A DNA stretch of 64,000 nt from assembly GCF_017305915.1 (NCBI RefSeq), contig NZ_JAFKJN010000005.1, positions 1 to 64,000 on the forward strand. Direction: 5' to 3'. Of the stretch, positions 63,475-64,000 are shown one piece after another. This stretch comes from Reyranella sp. (GTDB lineage Bacteria; Pseudomonadota; Alphaproteobacteria; Reyranellales; Reyranellaceae). How positions within the stretch are numbered: the first letter of the stretch is position 1; every line of letters begins with the position of its first letter. A program made the translations under genes and the position numbers. Under the pieces are notes generated by a model, which saw only the letters and a program-made list of their open reading frames with translations, was not told the DNA's origin and made no database searches.

Positions 63475-64000
63475 TTACGGCAGACGCGACATTGTCCGCC
63501 AGTCCATGCCCTGCGCCATGAACTTCCTCAGGTCGACCCAGGCAGCGGCGAACTCGGCGTCCATCTCGGCGCGCTCCTTGAGCACCGCCTCGGCGTTCCT
63601 GCGGAAGGCGTCGAGGATTGCCGGCGACCACTGCTTGATGGTGACGCCCGCGGCGCGCAGTTTCTCCAGCGCCAGCGACTGGGTGTGCGGCGAGCGGCTC
63701 AGCATCAGCGCGATGTTGGCGCGGCAGGCGGTTTCGATCTGCGCGCGCTGTGCGGCCGGCAGAGCCGCCCACTTGTCCTTGCGCATCAGGAAGTCGATCA
63801 CCGCCGAGGGCTGCTGCCAGCCCGGCATGTAGTACGGCAGGCCGAGCTTGTCGAAGCCGAGGGCCGCGTCCATGGCCGGGGTCGACATCTCGCCGCCATC
63901 CACCTTGCCCTGCTGCAGCTTGTAGAAGAACTCGCCTGCCGGCACCGGCTCCAGCGTGGCGCCCATGCGGGCGAGCACATCGCCGGCGAGCTTGCCGTAG
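63475..64000 (-). CDS. TRAP transporter solute-binding protein (DctP family), C-terminal part
   Basis: The gene runs off the right edge; about 174 C-terminal residues are visible. GKLAGDVLARMGATLEPVPA, GEFFYKLQQGKVDGGEMSTP, YYMPGWQQPSAVIDFLMRKD, WAALPAAQRAQIETACRAN and QWSPAILDAFRRNAEAVLKE are characteristic of DctP/TakP receptors, close to the 2-keto-acid binding subgroup. It is periplasmic, upstream parts unseen. The family-B repeat follows its stop. Confidence 0.88.
   Translation of the reverse strand, partial: YGKLAGDVLARMGATLEPVPAGEFFYKLQQGKVDGGEMSTPAMDAALGFDKLGLPYYMPGWQQPSAVIDFLMRKDKWAALPAAQRAQIETACRANIALMLSRSPHTQSLALEKLRAAGVTIKQWSPAILDAFRRNAEAVLKERAEMDAEFAAAWVDLRKFMAQGMDWRTMSRLP

Overview
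This 64 kb window is uniformly GC-rich, densely packed chromosomal DNA that looks alphaproteobacterial. The gene content fits a soil-type, Reyranella/Rhodospirillales-like heterotroph: DUF1489, DUF3300/DUF2950, DUF1254, a periplasmic alpha-2-macroglobulin with PBP1C, the MCC carboxylase pair and abundant ABC/TRAP uptake. The genus is an inference. I see no rRNA or tRNA gene and no CRISPR array.

Layout. 0-2.5 kb is a small accessory region: the 5' end of an IS5-type transposase running off the left edge, an orphan membrane/coiled-coil protein, a P4-type tyrosine recombinase, and an 11-bp tandem repeat beside the integrase start. 2.6-9.6 kb holds small metabolic genes (GNAT, thiE, an ABC-F ATPase, cupin, NTF2-like) and the translation-factor pair epmA and efp, ending with an inositol-monophosphatase-family gene. 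9.8-14.4 kb has an M20 amidohydrolase and a three-gene cell-envelope operon (small OmpA protein, MotA/ExbB-like coiled-coil protein, MotB/OmpA protein).

The most striking block is 28.7 to 14.4 kb on the minus strand. Sixteen genes lie head to tail, mostly with overlapping stop/start codons: HAD phosphatase, small exported protein, formylglycine-generating enzyme, two Tat-exported sulfatases, DUF333 protein, MoxR ATPase, DUF58, DUF4381, BatA, BatB, a TPR protein, BatD, DUF2252 and two exported proteins. A sulfatase-maturation module is thus fused at operon level to a complete MoxR/von Willebrand-factor-A module.

28.9-38.7 kb carries a patatin-like lipoprotein diverging, over an FNR/FixK-like palindrome, from an envelope operon (DUF3300, DUF2950, small exported proteins, two outer-membrane channel-like proteins, DUF3302 plus HlyD-type adaptor, DUF1254). 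One of these genes has the first 35 codons of an alcohol dehydrogenase joined in frame to a porin-like protein. 39.5-46.6 kb is the alpha-2-macroglobulin/pbpC pair; pbpC starts inside a palindromic intergenic repeat.

46.6-64 kb is catabolism and uptake: a LysE exporter, GFA protein, HMG-CoA lyase and TauE permease; a LysR regulator; a polyamine-type ABC transporter co-transcribed with a class III aminotransferase and facing a GntR regulator across a perfect 16-bp palindrome; a class IV aminotransferase and an NCS2 permease; the leucine/isovalerate genes for both methylcrotonyl-CoA carboxylase subunits with a crotonase lacking the usual acidic residues; and the C-terminal part of a TRAP solute-binding protein at the right edge. 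At least five intergenic inverted-repeat elements of several types punctuate the window.
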